DNA from: Rickettsiales bacterium
Lineage (GTDB): Bacteria > Pseudomonadota > Alphaproteobacteria > Rickettsiales > JALZUV01
Direction of reading: 5' to 3'
Assembly: GCA_023301245.1 (NCBI GenBank)
Contig: JALZUV010000069.1
Coordinates: 1-6,937, forward strand
Length of the DNA stretch: 6,937 nt
The notes beneath the pieces are model-generated. The model was not told the origin of the DNA and made no database searches. It saw nothing but the letters and a program-made list of their open reading frames with translations. Below, one piece after another: positions 5,549 to 6,937 of the stretch (positions are counted from its first letter, which is position 1; each line of letters opens with the position of its first letter). The position numbers and the translations under genes were made by a program.

Positions 5549-6238
5549 ATGAGCCTATTGTTCAAAAGCGCACTTTATTCGATGTCTGCACTCGCAGTTC
5601 TTTCGGTAGCAGTGCCCGCTAACGCATCTGATGTGAATTCTAATGGTTTCCGCTCCGATACGCTGTTTGATTTTACAGATAAAGAGCGCTGGATTATTCG
5701 TGCTCGTGCTTTAATGGTAGAGCCTGACGAGAGCGCAAGCATTAGTGCCATTGGCGGCGATGTAGATATTGACGAACAATATGTGCCAGAACTTGATTTC
5801 ACCTATTTCTTCACTAAAAATATTGCGGCAGAATTAATTTTGGCGACATCGCCTCACGATGTAACCGCAATTAATACGTCTGCAGGGCAGGTCGATTTAG
5901 GTGATGTATGGTTGCTTCCGCCAACTTTGACCTTGCAATATCACTTTCTGCCAGACAGTGAGACTTTCCGCCCCTATGTTGGCGCAGGTATTAATTACAC
6001 GTATTTTTATAATGTTGATTCTGGGGCAGCAAATAGTATCGATTATGACGACAGCTTTGGTTATGCCCTTCAGGCAGGTGTAGATTATGGCCTCACCGAA
6101 AATTGGGCGCTTAATTTAGATGTTAAAAAAGTGATGATTAATACGGATGTAACTATCCAAAGCGGTGCAAGCACTATTAATGCGGATGTCGACATTGATC
6201 CATGGGTCTTTGGTCTTGGCGCGGCATATCGTTTCTAG
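5549..6238 (+). CDS. ompW: OmpW-family outer membrane protein
   Basis: A 229-residue outer membrane beta-barrel of the OmpW family (small eight-stranded barrel with a hydrophobic side exit, thought to pass small hydrophobic molecules). The N-terminus MSLLFKSALYSM...VPANA is a Sec signal peptide with likely cleavage after Ala26 (ANA|SD). The mature protein begins its barrel with W48-IIRARA, followed by family hallmarks VDIDEQYVPELDFTYFFTKN (71-90), AAELILATSPHDV (93-105), LPPTLTLQYHF (123-133), FRPYVGAGINYTYFYN (140-155), DDSFGYALQAGVDY (167-180) and the C-terminal strand WVFGLGAAYRF with terminal Phe, the BAM recognition signal. GAGG (5537-5540) lies eight bases before the ATG. It is preceded by a noncoding stretch rich in inverted repeats and faces the gene at 6363-6746. 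Family assignment is firm; substrate unknown. Confidence 0.95.
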   Translation: MSLLFKSALYSMSALAVLSVAVPANASDVNSNGFRSDTLFDFTDKERWIIRARALMVEPDESASISAIGGDVDIDEQYVPELDFTYFFTKNIAAELILATSPHDVTAINTSAGQVDLGDVWLLPPTLTLQYHFLPDSETFRPYVGAGINYTYFYNVDSGAANSIDYDDSFGYALQAGVDYGLTENWALNLDVKKVMINTDVTIQSGASTINADVDIDPWVFGLGAAYRF

Positions 6239-6280
6239 TCAATTTTAATATTCAGCTAAATCAAATATCCTAAAGGCACC

Positions 6281-6303
6281 AAGGTGGGCAATTAAGCCGC
6301 CTT
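6281..6303. other. Weak hairpin between the convergent ompW and 6363-6746 genes
   Basis: AAGGTGG (6281-6287) can pair with CCGCCTT (6297-6303) across a nine-base loop, with one T-G pair. Neither side has an immediate T tract; ATTTTTAT appears about 17 bases after it on the + strand. It is the only terminator-like structure I see in the 124-base convergent gap 6239-6362. Confidence 0.25.
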
Positions 6304-6362
6304 ATGCGACGGGGTGTAATTTTTATAAGAAGCGAGAGAAGTCAGCAGGTGGGGCAGCAATA

Positions 6363-6746
6363 TTATCTTGCGTAAAGGTGAACTTCGGAGTGGCCGAGGC
6401 CAGCAGTCGTTTTATTCTGCACTTTTACATTGCCTTGGCGAACGCCTAAACCATAAAGGTGCTTGAGAACCGATTGTAGGTTGCGGGCAGCTTTTTCTTG
6501 GGTTTGGCGACTGCCTTCTGGGGTGTAATGCACTACTTTAAAGTTAACATCGGAGCTAATTTGTAAGGCGCGTTGCACGGCATTGGCCATGGGGCGCTTA
6601 AAATAAACACGTGTTTGGTTGAAGCGTACAACGACTAATGGCACGGCATTATGGTTATTCACCTGTGCATGTGCGGGCGTAGAAAAGGCGGTGGGAGCAA
6701 GGCTACCCAGCGCAATAAAAAGCGATAATATAAGAATTTTCTTCAT
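6363..6746 (-). CDS. Small secreted protein, possible OmpA-C-like fold
   Basis: With start at 6746 the protein has 127 residues and begins MKKILILSLFIALGSLAPTA, a clear Sec signal peptide with likely cleavage after Ala27 (AHA|QV). A longer reading from 6812 would put 22 basic/hydrophobic residues before this signal and is less likely. The mature 100 residues read as strand (PLVVVRFNQTRVYF, 36-49), helix (53-63), strand (VNFKVVHYTP, 67-76), helix (QEKAARNLQSVLKHLYGLGV, 83-102), strand (NVKVQNK, 106-112) and strand (SEVHLYAR, 120-127). That order, the N-x-x-x-V-x-x-x-L-x-x-x-GV helix and the final EVHLY strand resemble OmpA C-terminal-like domains. The Asp and Arg that bind peptidoglycan in OmpA are not obvious, so this is a fold-level guess only. 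The ribosome site is weak (AGAG eight bases upstream). It is divergent from tRNA-Arg and convergent with ompW. Confidence 0.75.
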   Translation of the reverse strand: MKKILILSLFIALGSLAPTAFSTPAHAQVNNHNAVPLVVVRFNQTRVYFKRPMANAVQRALQISSDVNFKVVHYTPEGSRQTQEKAARNLQSVLKHLYGLGVRQGNVKVQNKTTAGLGHSEVHLYAR

Positions 6747-6805
6747 GGCCGCTACTCTAGCCAAGCGCACAAAAACTGCAAGCAATAAGCAACGCGATAA
6801 TTTTC

Positions 6806-6834
6806 TTGTCATTTGCTATTGTTTTGTCTAGGTT
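6806..6834 (+). promoter_or_regulatory. Candidate promoter of tRNA-Arg
   Basis: TTGTCA (6806-6811, 5/6 to TTGACA), a 17-base spacer, TAGGTT (6829-6834, 3/6 to TATAAT), then GCGC as a GC-rich discriminator, a feature of promoters that DksA/ppGpp represses. Initiation near 6841 would leave a short leader before the tRNA. The -10 match is poor. Confidence 0.35.
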
Positions 6835-6857
6835 GCGCTTCCTTGAAAAAGGAATAC

Positions 6858-6934
6858 GCACCCCTAGCTCAACTGGATAGAGTACCTGACTACGAATCAG
6901 GCGGTTGCAGGTTCGAGTCCTGCGGGGTGCACCA
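6858..6934 (+). tRNA. tRNA-Arg (anticodon ACG)
   Basis: A complete 77-base cloverleaf. The acceptor stem is GCACCCC (6858-6864) with GGGGTGC (6924-6930), discriminator A6931 and an encoded CCA (6932-6934). The anticodon stem is CCTGA/TCAGG (6885-6889, 6897-6901) with loop CTACGAA, giving anticodon ACG (6892-6894), normally read as ICG after A34 deamination and decoding CGU, CGC and CGA. The T arm is GCAGG-TTCGAGT-CCTGC. The D stem GCTC/GAGT has one G-U pair. CGN codons are the main Arg codons of the core genes in this window. Confidence 0.98.
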
Positions 6935-6937
6935 TTT

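Noticed and set aside
6747..6812. N-terminal extension of the small secreted protein from the ATG at 6812
   Set aside because: It would place 22 residues before a complete Sec signal peptide and has no ribosome site, so the start at 6746 is preferred.

Overview
The window looks like chromosomal DNA of an alphaproteobacterium, though genus cannot be told from this stretch. Supporting signs are a secreted or core gene set with a zinc-ribbon (MJ0042-type) membrane protein and hypoxanthine phosphoribosyltransferase next to ftsE, a 41-residue zinc-independent ribosomal protein L36, a DksA whose zinc-finger cysteines are reduced to CxxT/CxxA, and an OmpW-family porin. Base composition is moderate, with mostly CGN arginine codons, except at the left edge.

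Layout. (1) Positions 1-728 (+): the 3' part of an unrecognised AT-richer gene that runs off the left edge; it encodes two likely membrane segments. It converges on dksA, and the two share a symmetric hairpin terminator at 822-853. (2) Positions 875-4325 (-): a compact gene row read right to left: zinc-ribbon/DUF3426-like membrane protein, hpt (11-base overlap), long-chain acyl-CoA ligase fadD (2-base gap), then dksA after 79 bases with its own likely promoter. (3) Positions 4326-4393: a short divergent control region. (4) Positions 4394-5315 (+): ftsE, with no ftsX after it, then rpmJ with its own promoter and a strong terminator. (5) Positions 5316-5548: a noncoding stretch with three inverted repeats, upstream of ompW (5549-6238, +). 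(6) Positions 6363-6746 (-): a small secreted protein with a possible OmpA-C-like fold, convergent with ompW. (7) Positions 6858-6934 (+): a complete tRNA-Arg(ACG) at the right edge.

How it fits together. Most of the window is housekeeping: stringent-response control (DksA), purine salvage (Hpt), fatty-acid activation (FadD), division/cell-wall control (FtsE), translation (L36, tRNA-Arg) and envelope (OmpW, the small periplasmic protein). I see no phage, IS element, CRISPR array or defence system. I did not find a clear new multi-gene system. The best leads are the orphan ftsE, the palindrome cluster upstream of ompW, the inverted repeat over the dksA start region, and the unrecognised membrane protein at the left edge.
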